DNA from: Arabidopsis thaliana
Taxonomy: Eukaryota > Streptophyta > Magnoliopsida > Brassicales > Brassicaceae
Length of the DNA: 64,000 nt
Direction of reading: 5' to 3'
Assembly (NCBI RefSeq): GCF_000001735.4
Contig: NC_003076.8
Coordinates: forward strand, 12,710,001 to 12,774,000
The position numbers were made by a program, and so were the translations under genes. The number at the start of each line of letters is the position of its first letter. Position 1 is the stretch's first letter. Positions 34,140 through 45,640 of this stretch are shown here, piece after piece. The notes beneath the pieces are model-generated. The model worked only from the letters and a program-made list of their open reading frames with translations, ran no database searches and was not told the origin of the DNA.

Positions 34140-35770
34140 TTGTGTCGACTCGGACAAAGTCCTATCAGTTTGAAACCCTTATACTTTAAAATAAATACCG
34201 ATTTCATTATCATAGAGTTACTAAAATACAAGGAAAAAACACAACATAAACATCGTTTTTATGGCCAAGGCATGAGGCCCAAAAGTACACGACACGAAAA
34301 TACATACTTTAAGTTTTACAAAAGGACACTGAAAAACTACTCCGGGTTCCCTAGTGTTCACCTCTCCCTCTAATCCCCTCTAAGGTTACCTGCAAAACAA
34401 GTAGAGTCATGAGTAATCTAGCATTACTGAATGAGCTTGGGTTCCCCAAGGAAACGTTAGTCTAATCCCCACCCATAATCCCCACATGCAAAACATAAAT
34501 AATCAGAGTACACAGAGAAGGTAGCAAGCAACACACAACACAACAAGAAGATAACGTTTCTTAAAGTTTTAATTAGAGCCCGGATGCACTGCCTTCCCCA
34601 ACACATCGTCAACACCCGAGTTATAACCCCAAAGGCATATAACCAGAACATCACCTTGGCTACACCGTCGTGTAAGCGACACCGGCCCTTGGGTAGCTAA
34701 CCCAGTCTCTCCGGGTCCTTCGAACCCCTTGAGGTCACTTGCATCTCGTCAAACACACCCCACGAAAGTACGAAATCACAAGGCAAGGTTAGATACATCC
34801 CACTTGACCGTAGCATGCTTATGGAGTTAACTTGGATACTCTCCAAGCTCCACATACTACGATCTTCCAATCAATACTATGAAACATGCGGTTCGTTTTC
34901 AACGCACATGAACATAGATTTCTCTCTAAATGTCTCCTGAATACTAGCGAGTAGTGTCTTGACACCGCAACCATCCCTCTCAAGGGAATGGTGCTATTCT
35001 AACGCAACAACTCCTATAGGACAAGGTGCTTCGGTCTCCACTATCCTAGCTATTCGGTTAACAACCTCAACAAACTCAACCATAACAACCACAAAACTAC
35101 AAGAAGGGAGAATCGAGAACATGCAAGAAAGAAAATCAAACATGCAAAACAAAAACCGGAACTCTCAATCACCGAGTAACCTTCCTAACTCGACTGATGG
35201 TTTCTACTCGGAAGCTCTCTCTCGGACTATCCTAAGGCTCGGCGATCTCTAACCCACTCGGGTTAAAAGGCTCGAATGATCACTCTCTCTCTCGGGTTAA
35301 GGACTCGAACGATCACTCTCTCTCACTCGGGTTAAGGACTCGAACGATCACTCTCTCTCACTCGGGTTAAAAGGCTCGAACGATCTCTCTTTCTCTCTCG
35401 GTTTGGGCAGAGTTTTGGTACGATGGCTCTTAAGGTTTAACTAAGGGAGGGTAAGGCTCTATTTATAGAGTGAGGACTCGTGTAAGAGAAGTGAGACAAA
35501 ACTTGGTCACCAAGTTGGCCCTAGGACGAAACTTGCTCACCAAGTTGGCTAAGGCGTGGGCTCTAATTCGGCTTGCATGGCTCGGGACGAAACTTGGTCA
35601 CCAAGTTGGCTTCGCCCAAATGGATTCGGCTCCAAGTTTTTAGACTTAGGCTCTACTCTAGCTTCCGCGGATTATAAATACCTGGCCCTTGCCTTCTTTT
35701 CTCGCACCATTCTCTCTTCTTCTTCTTTCGCCCTTCTTTCTTGTCTGGGATCAACGCGCGGGATACTACA
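34139..35770 (-). repeat. 3' LTR of chromovirus-like element, end truncated
   Basis: Matches 40,849-42,507 along its length but lacks the terminal 190 bp or so that begin TGTGACGCCC in the other copy; that border abuts Athila ORF-1. The inner border GATACTACA is followed by a PPT on the minus strand (AAGGAGGGGCGAA, 35,771-35,783). Contains a tandem repeat of about 35 bp with CGGGTTAAGGACTCGAACGA (35,255-35,395) and three copies of a 17-bp palindrome. Confidence 0.88.
35500..35607. repeat. Three palindromes AACTTGGTCACCAAGTT, LTR copy A
   Basis: At 35,500-35,516, 35,530-35,546 (one base off) and 35,591-35,607. Each is an 8-bp inverted repeat around one base. The same three sit in the other LTR copies at 42,238, 42,268 and 42,329, and at 59,494, 59,524 and 59,584. 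Confidence 0.85.
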
Positions 35771-35781
35771 TTCGCCCCTCC

Positions 35782-36201
35782 TTATAGGAATTCGTCCCGA
35801 ATTCTTAGAGTATTGGATGGACCGGCCTCATTGTCATCTCCTTCTTCTGTGTCGAACAATTGAGGATATTTTGCCCGAAACTTTTCTTCATCCTCCCATG
35901 TAATTACTCGTCGGTTTTGTTTTCCCCAAAATAGTTGAACTTGAGGAATTAACCGTTGTTTTAACTTTCGAATGCGCTGTTCTCCGATCTCGAGTGGCCC
36001 TTCCGGATAAGTGAGGTTGGTCTTCAATTCGGGTATCGGTTCGGAAATTATAGCATCGGGATTTGGCACATGCCTTTTTAATTGAGACACATGAAACACC
36101 TTGTGAAGTCGCATGTTTTGTGGCATATCTAACTTATATGCAACCTCACCAACTCGACTCATAATTTGATAATGACCAATATAACGTACTGCCAGTTTCA
36201 T
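35782..36201 (-). pseudogene. Integrase C-terminus with chromodomain-like end
   Basis: Reads AVRYIGHYQIMSRVGEVAYK, MRLHKVFHVSQLKRHVP, then NRRVITWEDEEKFRAKYPQL: the GPY/F-type module (here GHYQI) and a chromodomain-like tail typical of Tekay/Del-like chromoviruses. Such a tail can guide integration into heterochromatin. The frame starts at the border with the inserted solo LTR, so it is cut off from the rest of the integrase at 37,968-38,120. Confidence 0.8.
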
Positions 36202-36202
36202 T

Positions 36203-37967
36203 TCTTATCATTCTTGCATACTTTGCATGATTAGGATAGCTTTGCATACATATTGCATTTCTGAGTTGTTTTCAGGTGATTTGGAGCTGTTTGCGAGCAA
36301 ATTGGAAGAAGCGAGCCAGAACCAGAGGACATACTCGACCCCCAGGCCGAGTACATCCAGAACAATACTCGACCCCCTGGTCGAGTGACTTTGGAGCCAT
36401 TCTACCCATCTACTCGACCCCCAGGTCGAGTAACTACAGCTCAGGCCACTTGATGACATTACTCGACCCCCTGGTAGCGTATCACTTTGCCACACCACCT
36501 GACCACACTCGGCCGTTCACTCCACCACGTTACTCGACCCCCTGGTCGAGTATCATCACTCATCACGAACACCATCACTCGACCAAGCACTCGATCACAT
36601 CTTCGGAGTCTACTCAAATCCGCACTCAACCAGACAAGATGAACACAAGGAAGAGAAGAGGAGAAGATGAAGTGTTTGGAAGCGGCCTGGAGCCCCATCG
36701 GATCACGAAGCCCATCTCGGCCCATTATCACTCTATGGGCCGGGCGATTAGGTTATTGGCTTGTCTACTGTCATTTTATTTCGTTTTGTATAAATAGATG
36801 TATTAGGGTTCTGTCCTGAGACATCTAGTCGACTTTGAGTTTTTGCTTCAGTTTTATTTTCTGTTTTACTCTTGCTGCGCCGCTTTTGCTTCTGCAACCT
36901 GTAATTCAAGATTTTTCCAAGTTATTCAGATTTCGCATTTGATTTGACCTGTCATCTACTCTTTATCTCTTTACTTATGCAATATTATCATTTACCTGCG
37001 TTTACGTCTTTGAGCATGTTGTCTGAGTAGTGACATAAAGTTCTTAAGGATGGGATAGAGTAGTTGTGGAATCTGTAGTCTGTAGAATGGTTAAGTTTTA
37101 GAATTGATTGAATCCCTTCAGGACTAGTTGTGTTTACTGCTTATTTCTTTCTGATCAACTGGAATTCGATCCCAAGCATTCCCGCACCCAGAAGGTGTTC
37201 GATGGAATGCTTGATCCTCTAGTTCCTGAGATATTCGTCTCTATCCCAAGGGATTGGCCGTTTAGAGCGTTTATTGACTTTATCAGTCTGTTCTTATTGC
37301 CTGCATAGTTAGATTTCGTTAATGGGAATGAGTCTAGGCTAGCTTTGCTTGAGGATTTCTATCACGGGAGTGAATTAATCTCTTGTTGAACCTGTTGTCT
37401 AGGATAGCTTGATTGGCTTGTTAACCATTCGAATAGGCTAGGATACCACTCTATTCGATTACCCCATCCTTAGGAATTTCTCGTCTATCTGATTTCTCTG
37501 TTTTATCGTTATCGCTTAATCGTTCTCATTGCATGTTTCTTAGTTTTTGCAATTACTCGACCAACTTACTCGACCATACCCAGTGTCTGGCAACAGACTG
37601 TGCAGTCGAGTACAGTTGTCTCGTTTCCTATCTGTTACTCGACCAGTATACTCGACCACACCTAGTGTCTGGCAACAGACTGTGCAGTCGAGTATAGCTG
37701 GTTCATATCCTGTCTGTTACTCGACCACATCCTACTTCTGGCATCAGCTTGTTGTGGTCGAGTGATTTTAGTAATTCTGTTATTGTTTCTGTTTTCTGCA
37801 TGTTCGCTTAGGACTGTTAGAAACCCCAAAACTGTTATTGCTTGGCTTGACTTAGTGACTTCTGATCACATCTCATCTGTTTGCATCACACCCATTTGGA
37901 TTGACACCCTAAGTACTACAACGACATGATAGTGCTATAGGATTTATTGATTAAAAACCTATTATCA
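36203..37967 (+). repeat. Athila-type solo LTR inserted in the chromovirus-like pol
   Basis: Layout parallels the LTR at 8,533: TTTTCAGGTG near the start, TATAAATAGATG at about 36,789, GGATTGACACCC near the end and the terminus AAAACCTATTATCA at 37,967. It separates two parts of the integrase gene. The start border is uncertain (TTATCATTCTTGC, no clean TGATAA), so it may be truncated. Rich in ACTCGACC words, including four perfect or near-perfect hairpins. Confidence 0.75.
36333..36551. repeat. Hairpin array ACTCGACC-CCCT-GGTCGAGT
   Basis: Copies at 36,333-36,352 (one mismatch), 36,367-36,386, 36,412-36,431 and 36,532-36,551 are 8-bp inverted repeats with a 4-base loop; a degenerate one lies at 36,461-36,480. 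More single arms occur at 37,555-37,765. Confidence 0.88.
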
Positions 37968-38416
37968 TCGCGTATGAACTGGATTTTCTCTACCGCCTCA
38001 TCAACTATCCATTGATCGAATTTGGTTCTTTCTCCTACTTCCGTCCAGCAGAGCGGGGTTCTACAAGGTCTTCCACACATAGCTTCGAATGGTGACATAC
38101 CAATACTTGAATCGTAGCTGTTGTTGATGCCACGGTAGTCGATACATAAACGCATGCTTCCATCTTTTTTCTTCACAAACAACACCGGGGCTTCCCATGG
38201 TGATGAACTCGGGCGTATGAATCCTTTCTCAAGAAGATCTCCTAATTGTTGTTTTAACTCTGCTAACTTGGCAGGCGCCATTCGGTAAGGGGACTTGGCA
38301 ATTGGGGTAGCTCCAACTTCGAGATTAATGGCAAATGGATTGCTCCGGAGCGGCGGCAAGCCTTCTAATGCTTTAAGCACATCCGCGAATTCTCCTACAG
38401 TTGGAATGTCTTCCAC
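37968..38416 (-). pseudogene. pol: Reverse transcriptase-integrase in-frame deletion fusion
   Basis: Minus-strand frame: residues 1-99 are the start of a chromovirus reverse transcriptase ([59 protein letters not shown]), and from about residue 98 it becomes the late integrase core ([37 protein letters not shown]). The rest of RT including YxDD, RNase H and most of integrase are gone. The junction at about 38,118-38,126 lies in N-N, present in both parents, suggesting deletion through a short shared sequence. The frame runs on into the solo LTR. Confidence 0.82.
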
Positions 38417-38919
38417 TTTTGTGTCCTCCTCATTATCTCCACCAACCGTGGTAAGGTTACTAGATATGCTTCTCCTTGGACTAGCATACTCTCGACACGA
38501 ATGGTTGATTCAAAAACTGCTCCGACACTCGGGCTCACTCCGATATAAACTAACTTGGTTTGGCCTCCTAACTCGAACACCACTCTACTCTTAGCACCCT
38601 CTATCCGGGCATGGTATCCGGATAACCAATCCATTCCCAAAATCACCTCAAACTTCCTCATGGGCATAATCAAAAGGTTTGCGGGTAAGGTTGTCCGAAG
38701 GATTACTACGGGTACTTCTAATAGGATTCTACGGGTTTGAAGGGGTGGTTGGTCACTCGCGGTATGGATAAGGATATTAACTTCCTTTTCCTCAAAAATT
38801 GTGGTGAACTTTGCGACCACCTCAGGCGTAATGAAGCTATTGGTGGCTCCCGAGTCAAATAACACATACGTGGGTACACCACCAACACTTACAGTCCTTG
38901 GCAACGCATTCACACACAC
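38395..38919 (-). pseudogene. Aspartic protease (retropepsin), chromovirus-like
   Basis: YVLFDSGATNSFI with the catalytic D-S-G, then VILGMDWLSGYHARIEG, give a full retropepsin-like domain. The last 40 residues run in a frame different from the RT that follows, so a frameshift lies at about 38,410-38,470. The same pol order as other chromoviruses. Confidence 0.82.
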
Positions 38920-38974
38920 CGGTCAAAACATTCTCACAATTCACACACATCTGAAAACTACTTTTAAAAGAGAG

Positions 38975-40506
38975 TTAGAACCCATACAAACCTGTTACGG
39001 GGCCTTTAAGAGGTCCTGGGGTTTCTGTCGATTCTAAATGTAACGCGTACACATTAGCAACCGTCGCTTGACGTTTCGCCGAGGGTCCTCTTGCTCCTGA
39101 TGCTGGCGGGGGTCGTGAGTTGTGTTGAGTGTTGGGTCCCGTGGGTTTCCTTGGACACGCGTGAGAGTAGTGGTCTTGACTTCCACACCAAATAAATGGC
39201 CCTTTGGATTCACTTGGCATGTCTTCTTGCTCAGACAAACATTGGAACGATGCCCTTCTTCACCGCATGAATAGCATGTGACATACGCCGCCGTTGGTTG
39301 GGTAACCACAGGGCAAACTCGGGCGAAATGGCCTATCTTTCCGCATGTGTAACATCCCCTTGGATCAAAATCGTTTCTTCTCCTATCGTTGTTATAGCTC
39401 GCCCTTGTTCTTCCTCGATCATAGTCTCTCTCCAGATTTGATGTGAATTTAGGAGCGTTGTTTTTGGTCTCCGCGTTATTAGTCTTCTTTCCTCCCGTTC
39501 GTTCGCTTTCCTTGTTCACACTCTTCTCCAATTCAATACCCTCCTCAACGTTCACTGCCCGTTCGGTTAGCTCATTGACACTTATATATGTGATCGCTTG
39601 TAGTCGGCCCCATATCTCTGGCCTGAGTCCTCTCAAGAACCTTCGCACCATCAACGCTTCATCATCTTGTCCGTTGTATAGGTACCTCCTTAGTCGCGTA
39701 AAAGCTTGCTTGTATGATCGGACACTCCTTGCCTCTTGTGTTAGGTTCATGAATTGCTGCTCCAATCAATCACGGGCCTCTGGTGGAAAGTACTTCTTTT
39801 CAAATTCTCTTCTAAAAGCTTCCCACGATATCATTTGGTCTTGGTTCCTGGCAGTGACGCTCTCCCACCAAATTCGTGCAACCTCGTCCAAGAAGTTAAC
39901 CGCGATCTGTCTCTTGAAGTTGTCAGGACATCGAGAAATCTCAAAATTCCTCTCAAGATTTCGTAGCCACTTGTTTGCCACTACCGTGTTTTGTTCTCCT
40001 TTAAACACGCGAATTCCTAAGTCTCTAATCATCATCACGAGCTTCAGGAACTTTGCGGATGGTGATTCCTCTAGCTTGCTTTCTTGAATTTGTTGTTAAT
40101 GTTGTTGTGTTTGAATCATGTGACCCAATAGACTCTAAATAATATCCAAGGTCTGCTGCGTCTCGGGGGCTCCTTGGTTCCCGGCTCCGGGGATAGGATT
40201 TCCATGGTTTTGCTCGATCGATGGGGATTGTACAGGGTTATGCGATCGGGACCGCAAGTAACTCTCGTTTGATGTATCGAAGAACATTGATCTAGGCGAC
40301 GAGTGCCTGGGCGTGGAATCGGGGGTTTCCCATTCAGGTAATCCATACGGCTCCAAGTGAATATAATCTCCGTTTATCTCACCACTCTCACTCGGTATCC
40401 AATTGTCTGATTTTGGATACTGCGCAAAGTTTCCACGACTCGACATCACATCTCTCGACTGGTTCTCATCCGACCCCTGCCTTGACATCTGCATCCAATC
40501 CAACAA
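38975..40506 (-). pseudogene. gag: Gag of chromovirus-like element, with zinc knuckles
   Basis: N-terminal Ser/Pro/Asn-rich piece at 40,135-40,506; capsid region at 39,766-40,038 (WLRNLERNFEISRCPDNF, FRREFEKKYFPPEARD) followed by an in-frame TGA (39,766-39,768) and its continuation FMNLTQEARSVRSYKQAF (39,034-39,765). Two CCHC knuckles, CYTCGKIGHFARVC and CYSCGEEGHRSNVC, are followed after a frameshift by a third-like CGSQDHYSHAC (38,975-39,238). The knuckles bind genomic RNA. Position next to the PBS fits gag. Stops and frameshifts make it a pseudogene. Confidence 0.83.
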
Positions 40507-40643
40507 CGATCTTAGGTTTCTAATATTCCCCTCACCCTCTATCCTAATAGTGGTGAACGATCCGGATTATCCTAAGTGCCTTTTGCGACCATTTACTCGA
40601 TACAACGTTTGAAAAACCCGATCCTAAAAAGCATCAAAATCAT

Positions 40644-40655
40644 GCTCTGATACCA
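40644..40655 (-). other. Primer binding site for initiator Met tRNA
   Basis: Minus strand TGGTATCAGAGC, the standard complement to the tRNA-iMet 3' end, five bases after the LTR border. Confidence 0.92.
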
Positions 40656-40660
40656 CCCGT

Positions 40661-42507
40661 TGTGACGCCCCTAGTCCGCACTAGAACTCGGCCAGTCCAG
40701 CACGGTCCAGAGACGCCACAATGAAAATGAATTCCCATAGAGTAGCCGAGGTTCAGAAACACATTCCGAACGGTAGCCCACTCAAGGTTACCCATTTCCC
40801 CATTTGGGATCCATTTAGGCTTGCCAACCCTCACTTCACCCAAATGTTGTGTCGACTCGAACAAATTCTTATCAGTTTGAAACCCGTATACTTTAAAATA
40901 AATACCGATTTCATTATCATAGAGTTACTAAAATACAAGGAAAAACCACAACATAAACATCGTTTTTATGGCCAAGGCATGAGGCCCAAAAGTACACGAC
41001 ACGAAAATACATACTTTAAGTTTTACAAAAGGACACTGAAAAACTACTCCGGGTTCCCTAGTGTTCACCTCTCCCTCTAATCCCCTCTAAGGTTACCTGC
41101 AAAACAAGTAGAGTCATGAGTAATCTAGCATTACTCAATGAGCTTGGGTTCCCCAAGGAAACGTTACTCTAATCCCCACCCATAATCCTCAAATGCAAAA
41201 CATAAATAATCAAGAAGAAGATAACATAAATAATCAAGAAGAAGAGTACACAGAGAAGGTAGCAAGCAACACACAACACAACAAGAAGATAACGTTTCTT
41301 AAAGTTTTAATTAGGGTCCGGATGCACTACCTTCCTCAACACATAGTCAACACCCGAGTTATAACCACAAAGGCATATAACCGGAACATCACCTTGGCTA
41401 CACCGTCGTGTAAGCGACACCGGCCCTTGGGTAGCTAACCCAGTCTCTCCGGGTCCTTTGAACTCCTTGAGGTCACTTGCATCTCGTCAAGCACACCCCA
41501 CGAAAGTACGGAATCACAAGGCAAGGTTAGATACATCCCACTTGACCGTAGCATGCTTATGGAGTTAACTTGGATACTCTCCAAGCTCCACATACTACGC
41601 TCTTCCAATCAACGTTATGAAACATGCGGTTCGTTTTCAACGCACATGAACATAGAGTTCTCTCTAAATGTCTCCCGAATACTAGCGAGTAGTGTCTTGA
41701 CATTGCAACCATCCCTCTCGAGCGAATGGTGGTATTCTAACATAACCACTCCTATAGGGCAAGGTGCTTCGGTCTCAACTATCCTAGCTATTCGCTTAAC
41801 AACCTCAACAAACTCAACCATAACAACCACAAAACTACAAGAAGGGAGAATCGAGAACATGCAATTAAGAAAATCAAACATGCAAAACAAAAACCGGAAC
41901 TCACAATCACCGATGAACCTTCCTAACTCGACCGATGGTTTCTACTCGGAAGCTCTCTCTCGGAATATCCTAAGGCTCAGCGATCTCTAACTCACTCGGG
42001 TTAAAAGGCTCTAACGATCACTTTCTCTATCGGGTTAAGGACTCGAACGATCACTCTCTCTCACTCGGGTTAAGGACTCGAACGATCACTCTCTCTCATT
42101 CGGGTTAAAAGGCTCGAACGATCTCTCTTTCTCTCTCGGTTTGGGCAGAGTTTTGGTACGATGGCTCTTAAGGTTTAACTAAGGGAGGGTAAGGCTCTAT
42201 TTATAGAGTGAGGACTCGTGTAAGAGAAGTGAGACAAAACTTGGTCACCAAGTTGGCCCTAGGACGAAACTTGCTCACCAAGTTGGCTAAGGCGTGGGCT
42301 CTAATTCGGCTTGCATGGCTCGGGACGAAACTTGGTCACCAAGTTGGCTTCGCCCAAATGGATTCGGCTCCAAGTTTTAAGACTTGGGCTCTACTCTGGC
42401 TTCTGCGTATTATAAATACTCGGCCCTTGCCTTCTTTTCTCGCACCATTCTCTCTTCTTCTTCTCTCGCCCTTCTTTCTTGTCCGGATCAACGCACGGGA
42501 TACTACA
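40661..42507 (-). repeat. 5' LTR of chromovirus-like element, complete
   Basis: 1,847 bp; on the minus strand starts TGTAGTATCCCG (42,507) and ends GGGGCGTCACA (40,661). Diverged from the copy at 34,139-35,770 at scattered sites. It contains the 35-bp repeats (about 41,990-42,130) and the palindrome triplet. Confidence 0.92.
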
Positions 42508-42760
42508 ATGGCTCTCTTACCTTTTGCAATTTCAGCTCTTCTTCTATCACGAGCTAGGACTTGTTGACTGAACCGCCTGAACCGCCTGTACTATTCCATC
42601 TCCCTCTCAGGCCTAGTTGACCAAGATTCAGCTTCATCTACGTTGAAATCGGCATCCATTGAAGATTCGTTGCTGTTTGAACTCACGGTGTTACTGAACT
42701 CTTAGAAACCAAAACCGAAGATTAATAGGTGAGTCAAAAACAAGAAGAAAAATCTTGTGG
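42508..42760 (-). pseudogene. ATHILA ORF-1, N-terminal part, element 2
   Basis: Minus-strand frame [20 protein letters not shown] followed by [16 protein letters not shown], a stop, and in a shifted frame VLARDRRRAEIAKGKRA up to the LTR border. It has the acidic/basic make-up of the ORF-1 N-terminus. About 100 or more residues of ORF-1 that should follow are missing from both flanks. Confidence 0.55.
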
Positions 42761-43340
42761 GTTTGGTCGAGTGAAATGGGGATGAGTGATTCTTGAAGAA
42801 AACTGAAGATTGAAATTTTGGGAATGATTTTGCTAAAGGAATCGAGTGAGAGAGATGATGGTTAGGTGCCCCCAAAACAGAAAAAGAAAAGAGGGTGAAA
42901 GCCTTATCTTTGATGTCAATTTGAATAAGTGGAGGAGGATGGTCTCCCATGCTTTCTTGTTGGGACAAAGGGGGTTGACCAAATAGTTTTGAGCACAATG
43001 GGTTAATGCATTATCCGACGAGTAATAAAGTGATGGGAAAACAAGTGGGCCACTCGATCACCATGCTTGGTCGTCTAGTCACTATACTCGACCAGTTGAT
43101 AGAGTAAATTGATGATGCAAATTTACTCGACCAATTGATAGAGCAGATATTTCTTGATGACAGACTCCATAGCTCTACAAATCCTGATTTATTTCTTGAA
43201 CACCAAAAACACTAAAAAGCATGGGATTTACTCCCAAGTGAGCTAGTCTAAAGTCTTAAGCTAGACTTCTTACTATTTTCGGCACAGATGGGCTCCTGGA
43301 GGTGAACTGTAGTTCCTTCAGGAATAGGGCAATCTGCCAT
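42761..43340 (-). other. Athila leader between integrase and ORF-1, element 2
   Basis: Non-coding; has CTCGACC and CTCGATC words near 43,040-43,140 like the leader at 4,290-4,530. A short unrelated reading frame here is probably chance. Confidence 0.55.
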
Positions 43341-44530
43341 GTAACGCTTGACCAACCCTCTACCCATTCACAGTAAATTCATAACTTCCCTTCCCGATAA
43401 TAGTAATTGCCCCATATGGCAATACTTCTTTTATGGTGTAAGGTCCAGACCACCTAGATTTTAGCTTTCTTGGAAACAACTTGAGCCTGGAGTTGAATAG
43501 CATAACTTGGTCTCCAATGTTGAAATCTTTTGGTGAGATTTTTTTTTCATGAAAGGCTTTTGTTCTTTCTTTGTAGATTTTCGAACTCTCATATGCTTCC
43601 AGTCTAATCTCTTCCAATCCATGCAAGTCGACTGCTCTTTTTCTTGACCTCCCTTGATTTCCAAGTTCAAAAGTTTTGTTGCCCAAATGGCTTTATATTC
43701 CACTTCGACTGGTAGATGACAAGATTTTCCATATAGCATCTAGAATGGGGTTCTTCCAATAGGCGTTTTGTATGCGATTCTATAGGCCCATAAAGTCTCA
43801 TCAAGTTTAGCTGACCAATCCCTTCTTAAGATACCAACAACCTTTGTGAGAATAGCTTTGATCTATCTGTTCGATACTTCCACTTGGCCACTGGTCTGAG
43901 GATGATAGGGAGTGGCAACCTTATGCTTAACCCCATGTTTTCTCAATAGACTTTCAAAGACCTTGTTTATAAAATGTGAGCCTCCATCACTTATCACCTT
44001 CGGGATACCATATCTGGGAAAAATAATGGACTTAAACATTTTCAGGACTACTTTGTGATCGTTGGTTGGTGCTGCTATTGCTTTCACCTACTTGGAGATG
44101 TAATCCACTTCTACCAGGATATAATCATTTCCATATGAGGGAGGGTTGAATGGACCCATGAAGTCTATTTCCTACACATAAAAAACTTCTACCGCAAAAA
44201 ATGGGATTTTGTGGCATCTCATTCCTCCTGGATATGTTCCCGACTCTTTGGCATGGATCGCATTTTGCTATAAACTCCTAAGTATCTTTGAACATTGTGG
44301 GCCACCAAAGACCTGCCGGCAACACTTTCTGGGCAGTCTTGAAGGTGGCGAAATGCCCTCCATAGGTGGAGCCATGGCAATGTTCCAGTATACCTTGAAC
44401 TTCTTCTTCAGAGACACACCTCCTGAATAGTCCATCACTCCCCTTTTCATACAGGTACGGTCCATCCCAATAGTAACTAAGGGCCGGAAAACTTATCGAC
44501 TTCTGAATCAGATCTTTTTGCGGGTTTTCC
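43340..44530 (-). pseudogene. pol: Athila integrase
   Basis: Inserts element cDNA into the host chromosome. Minus-strand pieces: H2C2-type region (ILEHCHGSTYGGHFATFKTA, then CDPCQRVG, about 44,240-44,430), core with [34 protein letters not shown] and [13 protein letters not shown] (43,863-44,087), giving the D, D and E positions, then YGKSCHLPVEVEYKAIWA (43,461-43,739) and the C-terminal [16 protein letters not shown] (43,360-43,686). Stops interrupt each junction. Upstream reverse transcriptase is not in the window at this place: the frame is cut at about 44,580 by the Tat LTR. Confidence 0.85.
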
Positions 44531-44603
44531 TCGGCTATGCTAACTTAGAGCAAATTTTTGGGTGAAGGTTTCTTATGAGGGTCGACAGTATTTATAGGGT
44601 CTC

Positions 44604-45112
44604 TGTGGGTTCTGAAATCCACACTAGAGATTTGTAATTGAGATTATGAGAAAGGAGGGCTAGATCTTCACAAGAACCTTGAGAGTTATATTGCTAAGAA
44701 CAAATAGACTTTTTGTATTGATTATGACCAAGCTTTTACAATGTGAAAGGAGATTACAAGTGTAAAAGTATAAGTGTGAATGTAAAGATGAGTTGAATGT
44801 GTTTTCCAAGTCGTCCTTGCTCCCTTAAATAGGTCTACGCACGTGGTAGCTCCGTCCGGGATCTGTGGAGATTCTCCTGGATATTCGGCAGGTCAGTTCC
44901 GAGATATCAGGTCCTCTCCGCGAATATCCCCCTGTTAGTTCCTAGGTTGTTATTCGCTTATCTTCCTTCATCAGGTGAACAGGCTTATTAGGCCCAAGTA
45001 CCCATTCGCGTATGTGGACTCATCAGTTGCATAGGTCCTCTACTTGGTGGGCTTTGTGGGCTGGCTTGGTATTTTTGCAGGTGGATTCCTGGAGGGGAAT
45101 CCAGCTCCAACA
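44604..45112 (-). repeat. 3' LTR of Tat-type element 1
   Basis: 509 bp, TGTGGGTTCTG to CTCCAACA on the plus strand. On its right a purine tract on the minus strand (GGGTTGGGGGGCAAA, 45,113-45,127). Left flank GTCTC is close to GTCTT right of the partner LTR. Confidence 0.88.
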
Positions 45113-45640
45113 TTTGCCCCCCAACCCATTGAGTGAGTAGGCGAACTCGATGAAGGTAAGATTGCGAAAATATTCTAGATGAGATGATAGATATGATAAG
45201 ATCAGTCAGTTTTGAGGATAAAGTCAATAAAACGATTTAATTTCAGGTTCCTGAACTGAAAGATATTGAGTAGATACGCGAGATAAGTTGCGGTTGACGT
45301 GGATGACTGAGATCGAGCGTCTCTTCAGCGCCCCGCATCTGACGGTCCAGATCAGGCGCGGGGAAGAGATCTCTGTAATCTCGAAAATCGTGATGATGAT
45401 TGCTACTTTAAATAACTTCCCACCTCTCCACTTGATTTTATGTCAACTCACACGACTCTCAAGGTAACTTCTCTCCATCTTAACTATTTACTGCGTTTAT
45501 TTTTCGTTTTTAGAGATAGAAACTTTCATCTTTTCTCTGCTATCTCTATCGTTTTCTTTCTCTGCTGCTCCCTTCTTTCTCGATCTGCCCTCTCTGTTCT
45601 TTCCTTCATCTCTCCCATCTTTTTCCTTCGAAATCAAGAG
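45113..45640 (-). other. Tat PPT and 3' region before the antisense ORF
   Basis: PPT at 45,113-45,127, then a pyrimidine-rich leader on the plus strand (45,500-45,640) that reads as the 5' leader of the antisense ORF. The same layout is at 57,394-57,803. Confidence 0.6.

Larger units (their letters stand above)
34139..42507 (-). mobile_element. Chromovirus-like Ty3/gypsy element nested in Athila element 2
   Basis: 5' LTR, PBS, gag, protease, RT-integrase fusion, solo LTR insertion, chromodomain-like end, PPT, truncated 3' LTR. Both flanks are pieces of the same Athila ORF-1 gene, N-terminal on the right, C-terminal on the left, so it inserted there. A deletion at the left border removed the LTR tip and part of ORF-1. 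Confidence 0.85.

Noticed and set aside
34959..35252. Plus-strand frames in chromovirus-like LTR copies (also 41,553-41,990)
   Set aside because: Similar in two copies only because the LTRs are homologous; no start context, no domain, and disrupted in the third copy at 59.0 kb.
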